A DNA stretch of 64,000 bases from Sulfurospirillum oryzae (GTDB taxonomy: Bacteria; Campylobacterota; Campylobacteria; Campylobacterales; Sulfurospirillaceae): contig NZ_JANZKZ010000001.1 in NCBI RefSeq assembly GCF_025770725.1, positions 124,001 to 188,000 of the forward strand. The letters are read 5' to 3'. This document shows positions 16,747 to 25,489 of the stretch, piece by piece. The first letter of the stretch is position 1; every line of letters begins with the position of its first letter. Under the pieces are notes generated by a model, which did not search any database, was not told the DNA's origin, and worked only from the letters and a program-made list of their open reading frames with translations. The position numbers and the translations under genes were made by a program.

Positions 16747-18681
16747 ATGTCCCAAAAAGCCTACATTACCACCCCAATTTACTATGTTAACGATGTTCCA
16801 CATATTGGGCATGCGTACACGACCATCATTGCTGACACCATGGCACGCTACTACCGCTTGAAAGGCTATGAGACTTTTTTCCTAACAGGAACCGATGAAC
16901 ACGGTCAAAAGATCGAAGAAGCTGCCAAAGCACGCAATAAAACACCTCAAGCATACGCCGATGAGATTAGTGGAAAATTCCGCGCTCTTTGGGACGAGTT
17001 TGAAATCAGCTACGATAAATTTATTCGAACCACCGATGCAGAGCATAAAACGGGTGTGCAAAAAGCGTTTCAAGTGATGTTTGACAAAGGTGACATTTAT
17101 AAAGGTGAATACGAAGGTCATTACTGTGTGAGTTGTGAGACTTTCTTTACTGACACCCAACTGGTGGATGAAGACAAATGCCCAGATTGTGGCAAGCTTA
17201 CACGCCTTGTTAAAGAAGAGAGTTACTTCTTCAAGCTCTCTAAGTACCAAGAAGACCTCATCAGATGGTACAACAACGATGAGAAATGTGTCCTTCCAAA
17301 AGGCAAAAAAAACGAAGTGATTAGCTTTGTAAAACAAGGCTTACGTGACCTTTCCATCACACGTACAAGTTTTGACTGGGGTGTTAAACTCCCCGCATCC
17401 ATGAACGATGACAAGCACGTGATGTACGTATGGCTTGATGCGTTGTTAAACTACACCACCGCTCTTGGGTACGGCACTGATGAGAAAAATATGGACTTTT
17501 GGCCAGCAACCATTCACCTGGTAGGAAAAGACATTCTTCGCTTTCATGCCATCTACTGGCCAGCGTTTTTGATGAGTCTTGGATTAGCACTTCCAAAACA
17601 CGTAGCCGCACACGGCTGGTGGACGAGAAATGGTGAGAAGATGAGTAAAAGTAAAGGCAATGTCGTCAACCCAAAAGAGGTTGCAGATGCTTATGGCTTA
17701 GAGAACTTTAGATACTTTATGCTTCGTGAAGTGCCATTTGGTCAAGACGGTGACTTTAGCCAAAAAGCGTTGATGGACCGCATCAACTCCGATCTTGGCA
17801 ATGAACTGGGCAATCTTCTTAACCGCATCATCGGAATGAGCGGAAAATACAGCAATGGCGTTGTCAATTCCAAAGATGTAACGACATATCATGCAAGTGA
17901 GCTCACTGCAGTCGATGATATTTTGAAAAATGTTGAAAACAACCTTCTTGAACTTCAAACCAATCGCTACCTTGAAGAGCTTTGGAAAGCCCTAAGTATT
18001 GCCAATCAAGCGATTACCGTACATGAGCCATGGGTGAAAATCAAAGAAGGCAAAATAGAACAAGCTCTTGCACTTGTAGCACTTGTTTCAAATATTTTGG
18101 CACGCGTCAGTGTCCTTTTGCACCCTGTTATGCCAAAAACGACTACCATCATCGCAAAAGCAATGGGCTTTGAGATCAACACGGCCCATTACGATAAATT
18201 GATTGTTCGCAAAGATTTTTTAGATGAATTTACCATTGAAAAAGTTCCACCGCTTTTCCCACGTATTGAAGAAGAGTTGATGGCACAACCTGCACCTGTG
18301 GTTGTTGAACCAACACCTGCAAAAAAAGACAAAAAAGAGGCACATAAAGCAGAATCGATTATTACGATTGACCAATTTTTTGAAACCTCTTTAAAAGTGG
18401 GAACCATTTTGGAAGCTGGCATTTTAGAGGGAAGCGATAGACTTTTAAAACTCAAAGTCGATCTTGGAGAGAGTGAGCCTAGACAAATTGTTGCGGGTAT
18501 TCGTGAGTATTACACACCTGAAGAGCTTATAAACACCCAAGTCTGCGTTGTGGCAAACCTCAAACCTGCAACGATCAAAGGGTTACTCAGTCAAGGAATG
18601 CTTTTAGCGGCGAAAGATAAAGAAGGTCTTTGCCTAGTTCGTCCTGAGAAACCACGCCAAATTGGCGCTTCTATTGGATGA
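16747..18681 (+). CDS. metG: Methionyl-tRNA synthetase with C-terminal tRNA-binding domain
   Basis: The 644-residue class I enzyme starts at ATG 16747 after AGGAAA; upstream in-frame codons run through the preceding small gene. Motifs: PHIGHAYTT (HIGH) near residue 20, a zinc knuckle CVSCETFF...CPDCGKL near residue 126, and KMSKSKGNVV near residue 300. The C-terminal domain of about 110 residues (FFETSLKVGTILEAG onward) is the EMAP-II/Trbp111-like tRNA-binding domain that dimerises MetRS. A charged Ala/Pro/Lys linker joins it. The stop overlaps the next start (ATGA). Confidence 0.97.
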   Translation: MSQKAYITTPIYYVNDVPHIGHAYTTIIADTMARYYRLKGYETFFLTGTDEHGQKIEEAAKARNKTPQAYADEISGKFRALWDEFEISYDKFIRTTDAEHKTGVQKAFQVMFDKGDIYKGEYEGHYCVSCETFFTDTQLVDEDKCPDCGKLTRLVKEESYFFKLSKYQEDLIRWYNNDEKCVLPKGKKNEVISFVKQGLRDLSITRTSFDWGVKLPASMNDDKHVMYVWLDALLNYTTALGYGTDEKNMDFWPATIHLVGKDILRFHAIYWPAFLMSLGLALPKHVAAHGWWTRNGEKMSKSKGNVVNPKEVADAYGLENFRYFMLREVPFGQDGDFSQKALMDRINSDLGNELGNLLNRIIGMSGKYSNGVVNSKDVTTYHASELTAVDDILKNVENNLLELQTNRYLEELWKALSIANQAITVHEPWVKIKEGKIEQALALVALVSNILARVSVLLHPVMPKTTTIIAKAMGFEINTAHYDKLIVRKDFLDEFTIEKVPPLFPRIEEELMAQPAPVVVEPTPAKKDKKEAHKAESIITIDQFFETSLKVGTILEAGILEGSDRLLKLKVDLGESEPRQIVAGIREYYTPEELINTQVCVVANLKPATIKGLLSQGMLLAAKDKEGLCLVRPEKPRQIGASIG

Positions 18682-19682
18682 AAATAGACAACTTTGTACG
18701 CATCATTGATGGGAAGCTCATCACAACGCCTCCCATTGATGCGTTTGCTTCGATTTGCCTTGATGCTTCTCGGATCTTGCATGGTGATCTTTTTATCGAC
18801 ACAACTGCATCACGCGAACTGATCCATCAAGCTCTTCTAAAAGGCGCTTACGCCATCGTTACAACTCTTTCTTTTGAAAATGAAGACGAAGAGTGTGCAT
18901 GGATCGAGGTCTCTTCCATAGAGCAGACACTCATTAAACTCTTACGCTATACCATCACTCAAAAATCGCTCACTATTGTGCTGCTTTCCCCTGTGCAAGA
19001 AGCGCTTTTGGAGATGATTCAAACACCTCGTACCATTAAGCGACTGCGCGGTGATCTTCTGTTGATGACAAAAACGTTACTTAACGCAAAGGAAGAAGAG
19101 CATTTTAGTCTCAGCGATAGCATTCTTGGAAAGAAAATTGCACCTGCATCCAATCCTATTGACAACGCTTTACATGTAAAGCCTGCAATTGTGTCCAAAG
19201 GACTTTTCCTCTCCTCTTTTTGGTATCAAGAACGCTACTTTTTTGATCAAAAAATTCCTTCGATTTTTGTGGAAGAACTGCTCTGTTTACTCCAGTTTTG
19301 CGATACTCATGCCATTGCTTATGCTTTAGAGTCTTTAAGTTTTTGTGAACATTTTTACCCGCAATTCATCACGCAAGCTCTGTGTAAAAAAGAGTTTGGA
19401 AACAGTTCTAAAGCGCTTATTTTTGAACCGCTTCCCTCGTTACTTCCTTCACTTCTGAGCTATATGCAAACACAGGTTGAAAGCTCCTATATCATTCTTG
19501 CCCTTCCCAAAGGTTTTCACAAAAGCTTCTCTTTTGAAGGGGAAACACTCTTTTTTGAAACGGTGGAAGAACTCGCTATCTTAGCGCATAAATCGTTTGC
19601 TTATACCCTTATTTTAGGTGATAAAGAAGCTTATGAGCCACTGTTTATCAAAACATTTACCACGCAACCAAGCTTATTTTAA
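18678..19682 (+). CDS. MurF N-terminal-domain-like protein without a ligase domain
   Basis: The first 90 or so residues of this 334-residue protein (ICLDASRILHGDLFIDTTA, then HQALLKGAYAIVTT) resemble the substrate-binding N-terminal domain of MurE/MurF ligases. There the pattern is D-S-R, 'pGdlF', then 'A...GA.avv'. The rest has no GTNGKT-type P-loop and no Mur central or C-terminal domain motifs. It starts in an ATGA overlap with metG and is followed by ybeY. A hypothetical gene (Cj0837) follows metS in C. jejuni, from memory. Role unknown; binding a UDP-MurNAc-peptide-like ligand is a guess. Two members of the TTACATGTAA repeat family lie in or just after this gene. Confidence 0.7.
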   Translation: MKIDNFVRIIDGKLITTPPIDAFASICLDASRILHGDLFIDTTASRELIHQALLKGAYAIVTTLSFENEDEECAWIEVSSIEQTLIKLLRYTITQKSLTIVLLSPVQEALLEMIQTPRTIKRLRGDLLLMTKTLLNAKEEEHFSLSDSILGKKIAPASNPIDNALHVKPAIVSKGLFLSSFWYQERYFFDQKIPSIFVEELLCLLQFCDTHAIAYALESLSFCEHFYPQFITQALCKKEFGNSSKALIFEPLPSLLPSLLSYMQTQVESSYIILALPKGFHKSFSFEGETLFFETVEELAILAHKSFAYTLILGDKEAYEPLFIKTFTTQPSLF

Positions 19683-19694
19683 AAGGAGCTTCTC

Positions 19695-20114
19695 ATGCTA
19701 CTCATCGAAAATGAATTGAATGTCGCTTTACATGTAAAGATTTTAGAGCAAATTTGCGCGGAGCATACGCCCAAAGAAGTAGAACTTGTCATCGTTGATA
19801 GTCAAAGCATGCACGAACTCAATCTGGAGCACCGAGGTATGGATAAAACCACCGATGTCCTAAGCTTCCCCATCGATGATTTTCCTCACGCTCCTCTGGG
19901 TGCTATCGTTATCAACCACGAATTAGCAGAGCAAAAAGCCAAAGAACTTGGGCATAGTGTTGAAGAAGAGATAACGCTTTTGTTTATTCACGGTATGCTG
20001 CATCTCTTAGGATTTGACCACGAAGTCGATAATGGCGAAATGCGCGCTCAAGAAGAGGCATGGATCAAGCAGTACAATCTACCTGCAAGCTTGATCGTAA
20101 GAACAGAGGAGTAA
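19695..20114 (+). CDS. ybeY: Endoribonuclease / rRNA maturation factor YbeY
   Basis: The 139-residue protein has the zinc-binding signature HGMLHLLGFDHE (H-x3-H-x5-H) near residue 101, preceded by TTDVLSFPID. YbeY takes part in 16S rRNA 3'-end maturation and 70S quality control. AAAGGAG precedes the ATG. It is followed three bases later by the DJ-1 family gene. Confidence 0.95.
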   Translation: MLLIENELNVALHVKILEQICAEHTPKEVELVIVDSQSMHELNLEHRGMDKTTDVLSFPIDDFPHAPLGAIVINHELAEQKAKELGHSVEEEITLLFIHGMLHLLGFDHEVDNGEMRAQEEAWIKQYNLPASLIVRTEE

Positions 20115-20117
20115 CCT

Positions 20118-20696
20118 ATGGTGACCATCGGCATTGTCATCTTTCCTGATGTTGAAGAACTTGATTTTGTCGCACCCTTTGAAGTACTAAGCTACATAAA
20201 CAAAGTGCAAGCCAATAGCACCAAAGTGCTTTTAATTGCTCCCAGTTTAGAGCCTGTACACGCTTTTAATGGCTTGCGAATTTTGCCTGATGTCACGCTT
20301 GAGAGTTGCCCTACTTTAGATATTTTACTTTTTCCAGGGGGCAAAGGTCGAATGACATGGATGAAAGAAGCTTCCATGCAAAACTTTATCCAAAAACACT
20401 CCAAAGAAGTGACTTACCTAACCTCTGTCTGCACAGGTGCATTTTTTCTTGCAGAAGCAGGAGTGCTCAAAGGAAAAGAAGCTACCACCTATCACACCGC
20501 TTTTGATGAGCTCGCCGCGTATGGCATCAATGTCGTCTCTTCTAAAGTCGTTCAAGGCGGAAAGATTATTACCGCAGGAGGCGTGAGTTCGGGGTTGGAG
20601 CTTGGTTTTTACCTTTTACGTGAGCTTTTTGGGCTCAAATGTGCGCAAGAAGTCGCAGAAAAAATCGAATATAAAATCGATGTGAGCACACTTTAG
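20118..20696 (+). CDS. DJ-1/PfpI family protein
   Basis: The 192-residue protein is an alpha/beta DJ-1/PfpI-superfamily member. It has the nucleophile-elbow cysteine in LTSVCTGAFFLAEAGVLKG near residue 105, the GIVIFPDVEELDFVAPFEVL opening, and a late GGVSSGLELGFYLL motif. This opening is typical of the subgroup related to the amidase-like part of AraC/GATase1 regulators and isonitrile hydratases. No DNA-binding domain is attached. The substrate is unknown. A copy of the TTACATGTAA palindrome fills the 16 bases between its stop and the convergent mrdA stop. Confidence 0.85.
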   Translation: MVTIGIVIFPDVEELDFVAPFEVLSYINKVQANSTKVLLIAPSLEPVHAFNGLRILPDVTLESCPTLDILLFPGGKGRMTWMKEASMQNFIQKHSKEVTYLTSVCTGAFFLAEAGVLKGKEATTYHTAFDELAAYGINVVSSKVVQGGKIITAGGVSSGLELGFYLLRELFGLKCAQEVAEKIEYKIDVSTL

Positions 20697-20699
20697 TCT

Positions 20700-20709
20700 T
20701 TACATGTAA
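20700..20709. repeat. TTACATGTAA palindrome in a convergent intergenic gap
   Basis: The palindrome (as CTTTACATGTAAAG) occupies nearly the whole 16-bp gap between the DJ-1 and mrdA stop codons. Confidence 0.9.
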
Positions 20710-20712
20710 AGG

Positions 20713-22512
20713 CTATTTGATGTATCCCATCTGATACAGTTTGTCATAAATTTTAGAGGCAATTGGACCACCTTCTGATCCACCGTGTCCACCGTGTTCA
20801 ACAAGGACAGTGACAACATACTGCGGATTTTCATAAGGTCCATAAGTCGTAAGCCATGCGTGAGAGCGTTGATAGTAGTCCATATCTTCTTCGCGCATAC
20901 GTTTTTTATCGGTTTGCGAAAGCCCAACGACTTGAGCCGTTCCCGTTTTTGCGGCAACTTTAAAAGGTGCGGTGACTTTAAGGTGGTTTACAGCGGTACC
21001 ACCTGGTACATTTGCCACTTCATACATTCCTTCTCTTGTCACTTTTAAAAAGCGTTTCTCACTCTCACTGACGATATTAGGATCAACAGGAAAATCAAGC
21101 GCAACATTATTGATTTTACTAACAAAATGCGGTGTTACACCATTGCCTGTCGCTAAAAATGCCGTGTATTTTGCAATTTGCACCGGTGTTACAAGAAAAT
21201 ACCCTTGACCAATGGAGGTAATGAGCGTTTCACCCTGTGACCAGCCTTTACCAAAGCGTGCTTTTTTCCACTCACGACTTGGAACCGTTCCCGTAAATTC
21301 GCGAGGTAAGTCAATGCCTGTTTTAGCTGCAAAGCCAATTTTGGAAAGAAAAGGTGCGATAAGATCAATACCTGTTTTTAGGCTTGCTTTATAAAAATAG
21401 TCATCACAGCTCTCTTTAATAGCACGAACATAGGAGATCATGCCATGTCCCTCTTTTTTCCAGTCACGAAAGACCCTACCACCAAGCTCCATCGTGCCAG
21501 TGGATTCAAAAGACATTGAAGGGGTGATAATGCCTGAGTTCATCATCGCCATGCCCACGCCCATCTTTACGATTGAACCTGGGGGATAAAGACCGTTTAC
21601 AAGTTTGTTGGTAAACGGGTGATTAAGATCATTGGCTAAGACAACCCATTCATCTTGAGTAATGCCACTGACAAATTTATTAAGATCGTATTCGGGAAAG
21701 CTCGCTGATGCTAAGATTTCACCCGTTTTAGCATTCATAACCACGACAGCACCGCTATCGTTGCCAAAAAGTTCGGCAATGTAACGCTGCAATTCAAGAT
21801 CAAGGCTTAAAATCAAATCATTACTTTTTGGAAGTGTTTTACTGACCTGCTCTATCTCTTGATTAAAAGCTGTTACTTTGGTTTTTTTTTCACCCTTAAT
21901 CCCACGCAACACACCATCGTAATATTTCTCTATACCTGTTTTACCTGAGAAACCAACCAACTTTGCTGTGCCCGTATCATCTTCGGCAATATCTTGGGTA
22001 TTGGACTTACCAACATAGCCAATCACATGCGATCCTAGCGAGCCATAAGGATAATGACGTTTTGAAGTAATCTCAATTTTCAAATTTTCATGTTGTGAAA
22101 TCATGGCAAAATGGGGAATGAGCTTATCATAAGGAATAAACGCAATAACATCAACATAATCATGGTTATAAGGAGAATCCGCTTTGAGATACTCTTTGGT
22201 CATCTCTTTGATACTAAAATCAGGTAGTTGTGAGGCTAAAAATGCGATTTCTTGATCTAAAATGGCGCGATTGGCTTTATAACTTAAACGCGGTTTGATC
22301 CTAATCGAAAAACCAAGTCGATTCACTGAGAGGGGATTGAGATTTCGGTCTAAAATAACACCACGAAGAGGTGCTAATTCATCCACTTTCACAGCATTTT
22401 GTTTGGCAATCTCTTCATAATAAGCATTGGATTTGATACTAATATAATACACTCTGACCAACAGAGCGATCCACACCGAAATGAAGATACCAAGGACGAT
22501 CTTAATTCTCAC
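20713..22512 (-). CDS. mrdA: Penicillin-binding protein 2, elongation transpeptidase
   Basis: The 599-residue class B PBP has one N-terminal membrane helix (residues 3-22), the pedestal motif RGVILDRNLNPL, and a transpeptidase domain. That domain holds the catalytic S-x-x-K (PPGSIVKM), S-x-D-like SCDD and K-T-G (AKTGTAQV). It cross-links lateral-wall peptidoglycan with RodA, whose gene is at 52.4 kb. GTG at 22512 is the start: it overlaps the TGA of the upstream MreD-like gene (GTGA), the same arrangement as several neighbours. It is convergent with the DJ-1 gene. Confidence 0.95.
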   Translation of the reverse strand: MRIKIVLGIFISVWIALLVRVYYISIKSNAYYEEIAKQNAVKVDELAPLRGVILDRNLNPLSVNRLGFSIRIKPRLSYKANRAILDQEIAFLASQLPDFSIKEMTKEYLKADSPYNHDYVDVIAFIPYDKLIPHFAMISQHENLKIEITSKRHYPYGSLGSHVIGYVGKSNTQDIAEDDTGTAKLVGFSGKTGIEKYYDGVLRGIKGEKKTKVTAFNQEIEQVSKTLPKSNDLILSLDLELQRYIAELFGNDSGAVVVMNAKTGEILASASFPEYDLNKFVSGITQDEWVVLANDLNHPFTNKLVNGLYPPGSIVKMGVGMAMMNSGIITPSMSFESTGTMELGGRVFRDWKKEGHGMISYVRAIKESCDDYFYKASLKTGIDLIAPFLSKIGFAAKTGIDLPREFTGTVPSREWKKARFGKGWSQGETLITSIGQGYFLVTPVQIAKYTAFLATGNGVTPHFVSKINNVALDFPVDPNIVSESEKRFLKVTREGMYEVANVPGGTAVNHLKVTAPFKVAAKTGTAQVVGLSQTDKKRMREEDMDYYQRSHAWLTTYGPYENPQYVVTVLVEHGGHGGSEGGPIASKIYDKLYQMGYIK

Positions 22513-23000
22513 CGCGAAATCCTAAAAAGCATAAACGAGAGAATTGAATCTATCGCAATATAATAAAAATAGTAGTTTGAAAAATAAGGAAAAGGCGCAT
22601 TGTCCAAGTACGCAAAAAAAGCATTGAGCAAGAAATGCCCAAGATACGCAATGACTACATAAGCAGCTAAAATACAGTTATTACATGTAATAACGTTTTG
22701 AATCTTATAGATTGCGAATTTATAAACAAACGCAAATAAAATCACATACGAAAAAAGATAAAATCCCTTGGTTAGATCGTACAAGCATATATACAAAAAA
22801 CTTAACAAAAGAGGTATGGAATTGTCTTCATGTTGATGAAAATTGATAATCAGATAGCAAAAAACAACCCCCACAAAAGAAGGTATAAGGGGATAAAGTG
22901 AAGACATTACTAGCCCCAAAAGGAGCAATCCACTCATCCAAAAAAATTTTAAATAGTTTTGATGAGCGCTATTTCGTCGCATATTGGAAAATGTTTGCAT
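22509..23000 (-). CDS. MreD-like polytopic membrane protein
   Basis: The 163-residue protein is mostly hydrophobic, with about four or five membrane helices. It sits directly upstream of the PBP2 gene, where mreD is found in many bacteria, and the size fits (about 160 residues). Sequence resemblance to MreD is weak by eye, so the call is contextual; Cj0651 is the positional counterpart from memory. It overlaps the upstream acetyltransferase gene by 52 bases if the ATG at 23000 is used; starting at MRRN (22982) or a later Met would shorten this, and no clear ribosome-binding site decides it. A TTACATGTAA copy encodes residues ITCN here. Confidence 0.6.
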   Translation of the reverse strand: MQTFSNMRRNSAHQNYLKFFWMSGLLLLGLVMSSLYPLIPSFVGVVFCYLIINFHQHEDNSIPLLLSFLYICLYDLTKGFYLFSYVILFAFVYKFAIYKIQNVITCNNCILAAYVVIAYLGHFLLNAFFAYLDNAPFPYFSNYYFYYIAIDSILSFMLFRISR

Positions 23001-23407
23001 TTAATACAATCTGCCCATATTTTATGAGCAGGTAGTGCTTCTTTTGAGATTTCAGTAAAACCAACGGACTCGAAAAATGCTTTTTGATAGGTCAAAGTAA
23101 AGACTTTTTTGACACCTAAACTTTCCCCTTCAATGAGAAGGTTTTGAACAATTCCTTTACCAACACCCTTACCTCTAAAGCCTTCTTTAACCACAAGACT
23201 TCGTATCTCTGCCAAATCGTCAGCATGAAAATGAAGTGCCCCAAAGCCAATAATATGATCATTTTCTTTTGCTAAAATGTAAGAGCGAATATTCGTTGCC
23301 ATTTCATCGGAGCTTCGAAAAAGAATAATACCTTTTTCGACTTCGGGCTTGACAACTTCTTGCATTTGAACAATATCACTCAGTTTTGCTTTGGTATAGT
23401 TAATCAT
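22949..23407 (-). CDS. GNAT acetyltransferase, probable short N-acetylglutamate synthase
   Basis: The 152-residue GNAT protein has the acetyl-CoA pyrophosphate loop VKEGFRGKGVGKGIV near residue 72 and the late FFESVGF motif. It ends with a cysteine cluster (WADCIKCKHFPICDE) shared by short ArgA-like enzymes of Campylobacterota. Short stand-alone N-acetylglutamate synthases of this form begin arginine synthesis in bacteria without classical ArgA. The ATG overlaps the engB TGA (ATGA). The alternative is an unrelated small-molecule acetyltransferase. Confidence 0.75.
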   Translation of the reverse strand: MINYTKAKLSDIVQMQEVVKPEVEKGIILFRSSDEMATNIRSYILAKENDHIIGFGALHFHADDLAEIRSLVVKEGFRGKGVGKGIVQNLLIEGESLGVKKVFTLTYQKAFFESVGFTEISKEALPAHKIWADCIKCKHFPICDEIALIKTI

Positions 23408-24006
23408 GATTCTGCTCCAAAAAGTGTTGTAAAAATCGCATTCAGTGCTTTATCTACCCCTTTTTTACTACTGCTTGAAACTAGAATAGCATCAGGATAG
23501 TTTTTCTTAATGAGGCTAATATCGGCTTGTTTCAATTTATCGAGTTTTGTAAAAATACGCAAAATGGTCTGATCAGGTCTTACGATACTTTCCAAATAGG
23601 TATGTACCGCTTGATCAATTTCCAAAAAAGGGTGACGTGAATCGATAAGGTGTACAAAAACGCGAATGGAAACGCGTTTTTGAATATAGTTTGTAAGATT
23701 TTTTTGCCACTCATCTTTCAGGCTATGAGAGACTTTTGCATAGCCAAACCCCGGAAGATCGACCAGTTGTGCATGAAAAATTTTGTCATCTTTCTCTAAA
23801 ATAATTTGAAAAAAGTTGATAAGGCGCGTTTTACCTGGTGTTGAAGAGCTTTTTGCAAGCCCTTTTTTATTGGTGAGTGCATTAATAATGGAGCTTTTGC
23901 CGACGTTACTACGACCAATAAAAGCAACTTCACTCATTCCCTCTGGTGTTGTCTCCTCCATTTTGGAAGCAGACTTCACAAAGAAGGCATTTTTTACTTT
24001 AATCAC
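23404..24006 (-). CDS. engB: Ribosome biogenesis GTPase EngB/YsxC
   Basis: The 200-residue GTPase has G1 FIGRSNVGKSSIINALT near residue 29, G2 around STPGKTRLINFF, G3 VDLPGFGYAKV and G4 FTKLDKL. EngB assists late assembly of the 50S subunit. The start is GTG at 24006, overlapping the lptA stop (GTGA). Confidence 0.95.
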   Translation of the reverse strand: MIKVKNAFFVKSASKMEETTPEGMSEVAFIGRSNVGKSSIINALTNKKGLAKSSSTPGKTRLINFFQIILEKDDKIFHAQLVDLPGFGYAKVSHSLKDEWQKNLTNYIQKRVSIRVFVHLIDSRHPFLEIDQAVHTYLESIVRPDQTILRIFTKLDKLKQADISLIKKNYPDAILVSSSSKKGVDKALNAIFTTLFGAES

Positions 24007-24467
24007 TGTTTTTTATCCTCAACTTTGAAGATAAATTTAACGGGTGTATTGCCTTTTCCATCGACGTTATAATGCCCGCTGACTTGATCGACACGGATAA
24101 AATCACCGTAAACTTTTTTATCTGTTTCAATCTCGTGTAAAAAGGCCTTTTTCTCTAACGTATAGAGACTTTTATTTGGCTCATACGTCATCTTCTCAGC
24201 TTCGCCATAATACTTTTTTTGATTCATCGTTAAATTGCCCTTGGCATCACCGGTTGCAATGTAACGAATGGGTTGTTTTTTATCGTCAAACTCGATAACG
24301 ACTTTTTGCGCTGTAAGTTTATCGCCTTCTTTTATGACGACAACATGCCCTTCAAAGGTACTTACTTTCTTCTGTTCATCAGCAAAAAATTTATCCGCAG
24401 TGACTTCCACTTCTGCCGCTACAAGCATACTTGAAGCGCATAAACATAGTGCTATCCATTTTTTCAT
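24003..24467 (-). CDS. lptA: LPS transport periplasmic protein LptA
   Basis: The 154-residue protein has a signal peptide (MKKWIALCLCASSMLVAA) and the OstA/LptA beta-jellyroll pattern: VTADKFFADEQKKVSTFEGH, VVIKEGDKLTAQKV and TYEPNKSLYTL. It bridges the periplasm by stacking jellyrolls that carry lipopolysaccharide to the outer membrane. lptC lies immediately upstream on the same strand, and engB overlaps its stop. Confidence 0.88.
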   Translation of the reverse strand: MKKWIALCLCASSMLVAAEVEVTADKFFADEQKKVSTFEGHVVVIKEGDKLTAQKVVIEFDDKKQPIRYIATGDAKGNLTMNQKKYYGEAEKMTYEPNKSLYTLEKKAFLHEIETDKKVYGDFIRVDQVSGHYNVDGKGNTPVKFIFKVEDKKQ

Positions 24468-25001
24468 CTATTTTTTTCCTACTTGTTGTATAAACGAGTG
24501 TATATTAGTGGCGCTTATTGTGCCCTCTTTCATCTGATAAACAAATGAAAGCCCATGACTACGGCTCTGCTTCTGCGTAAAGATAAAAGGTTTTTCACTA
24601 CTTAGTGTTTCAGTGATAGTGTTGTAAAAAATATCTTCACCATCGAGTGCTACACCATCATCTCTATAATAATGCGAGTTGGTTTGAAAATGCATCACTT
24701 TATCTTGAAGCGTTCCCTCATCCGATGTCAAAACGCCGCGCAATCCCTCTTTGGTTTTATGCCCTGCATTGATCACATAAAGCTTATCAAAGTCTTGATA
24801 GCGAGCCACTCGTTCTGAATGAACAATGCTCTCAATAATGCCCTCTTTGATCTGATAATTTTGAGCATTAAAAAGCTCAATTTCAGGGATCAAATTACCA
24901 TTTTGATCGACAATATTAATGGTATAAGGCTCTTTGATAATTAAAAAAAGCATCATTCCAAAAAAAAGAAGTGTTGCGTATGAAAGTAATCTTACAGCCA
25001 A
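24468..25001 (-). CDS. lptC: LPS export protein LptC
   Basis: The 177-residue protein has one N-terminal membrane helix (about residues 5-22) and a periplasmic beta-jellyroll with a GVALDGEDIFYNTITETLSS segment typical of LptC-like proteins. It hands lipopolysaccharide from LptBFG to LptA. The start appears to be TTG at 25001, inside the last codons of kdsC; no better ATG lies before the membrane helix. Sequence conservation in this family is low, so gene order (kdsC-lptC-lptA) carries much of the call. Confidence 0.8.
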   Translation of the reverse strand: MAVRLLSYATLLFFGMMLFLIIKEPYTINIVDQNGNLIPEIELFNAQNYQIKEGIIESIVHSERVARYQDFDKLYVINAGHKTKEGLRGVLTSDEGTLQDKVMHFQTNSHYYRDDGVALDGEDIFYNTITETLSSEKPFIFTQKQSRSHGLSFVYQMKEGTISATNIHSFIQQVGKK

Positions 25002-25489
25002 AGGTTTACAAATGCCTCACTCAAGTTTTCTTTTTCGATAACTATGTCGATCATCTCTCTAACGGCTGCTTTGCCACCCTCTTTTTGTAAGACCACATCT
25101 ACTGATTGTCTCACCAAAGGCAATGCGTCTGCTGGAGCAAAGGAGAGTCCAACTGCCTTTAACAAAGAGAGATCATTAAGATCATCTCCAATGGCAGCAA
25201 CTTGCTCAAAAGAGAGCCCTTCTTTCGCTAATATTTCTTCCAAAACAGCTTTTTTATTTTTAACGTCTTGATACAAATAAGTAATACCAAGCTCTTTAGC
25301 ACGTTTATCCACCACGCGAGAACTTCGTCCTGTGATAATTGCTGTTTTACGACCTAATTTCATCCATGAAACAATGCCAAAACCATCTTTGACATGAAAT
25401 GTTTTAAACTCTTCCGCATCGCCATTGCCATACATAATGCCACCGTCTGTTAGGCAACCATCGACATCAAAAACCAATAATTCAATCAT
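24992..25489 (-). CDS. kdsC: 3-deoxy-D-manno-octulosonate 8-phosphate phosphatase
   Basis: The 165-residue HAD phosphatase has DxD motif FDVDGCLTDGG at residues 7-17, motif II Thr in AIITGRSS, and motif IV GDDLNDLSLL. The compact, capless form is KdsC-type. It releases Kdo for lipopolysaccharide inner core, fitting the adjoining lpt genes. ATG at 25489 overlaps the hisB stop by one base. Confidence 0.92.
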   Translation of the reverse strand: MIELLVFDVDGCLTDGGIMYGNGDAEEFKTFHVKDGFGIVSWMKLGRKTAIITGRSSRVVDKRAKELGITYLYQDVKNKKAVLEEILAKEGLSFEQVAAIGDDLNDLSLLKAVGLSFAPADALPLVRQSVDVVLQKEGGKAAVREMIDIVIEKENLSEAFVNLWL

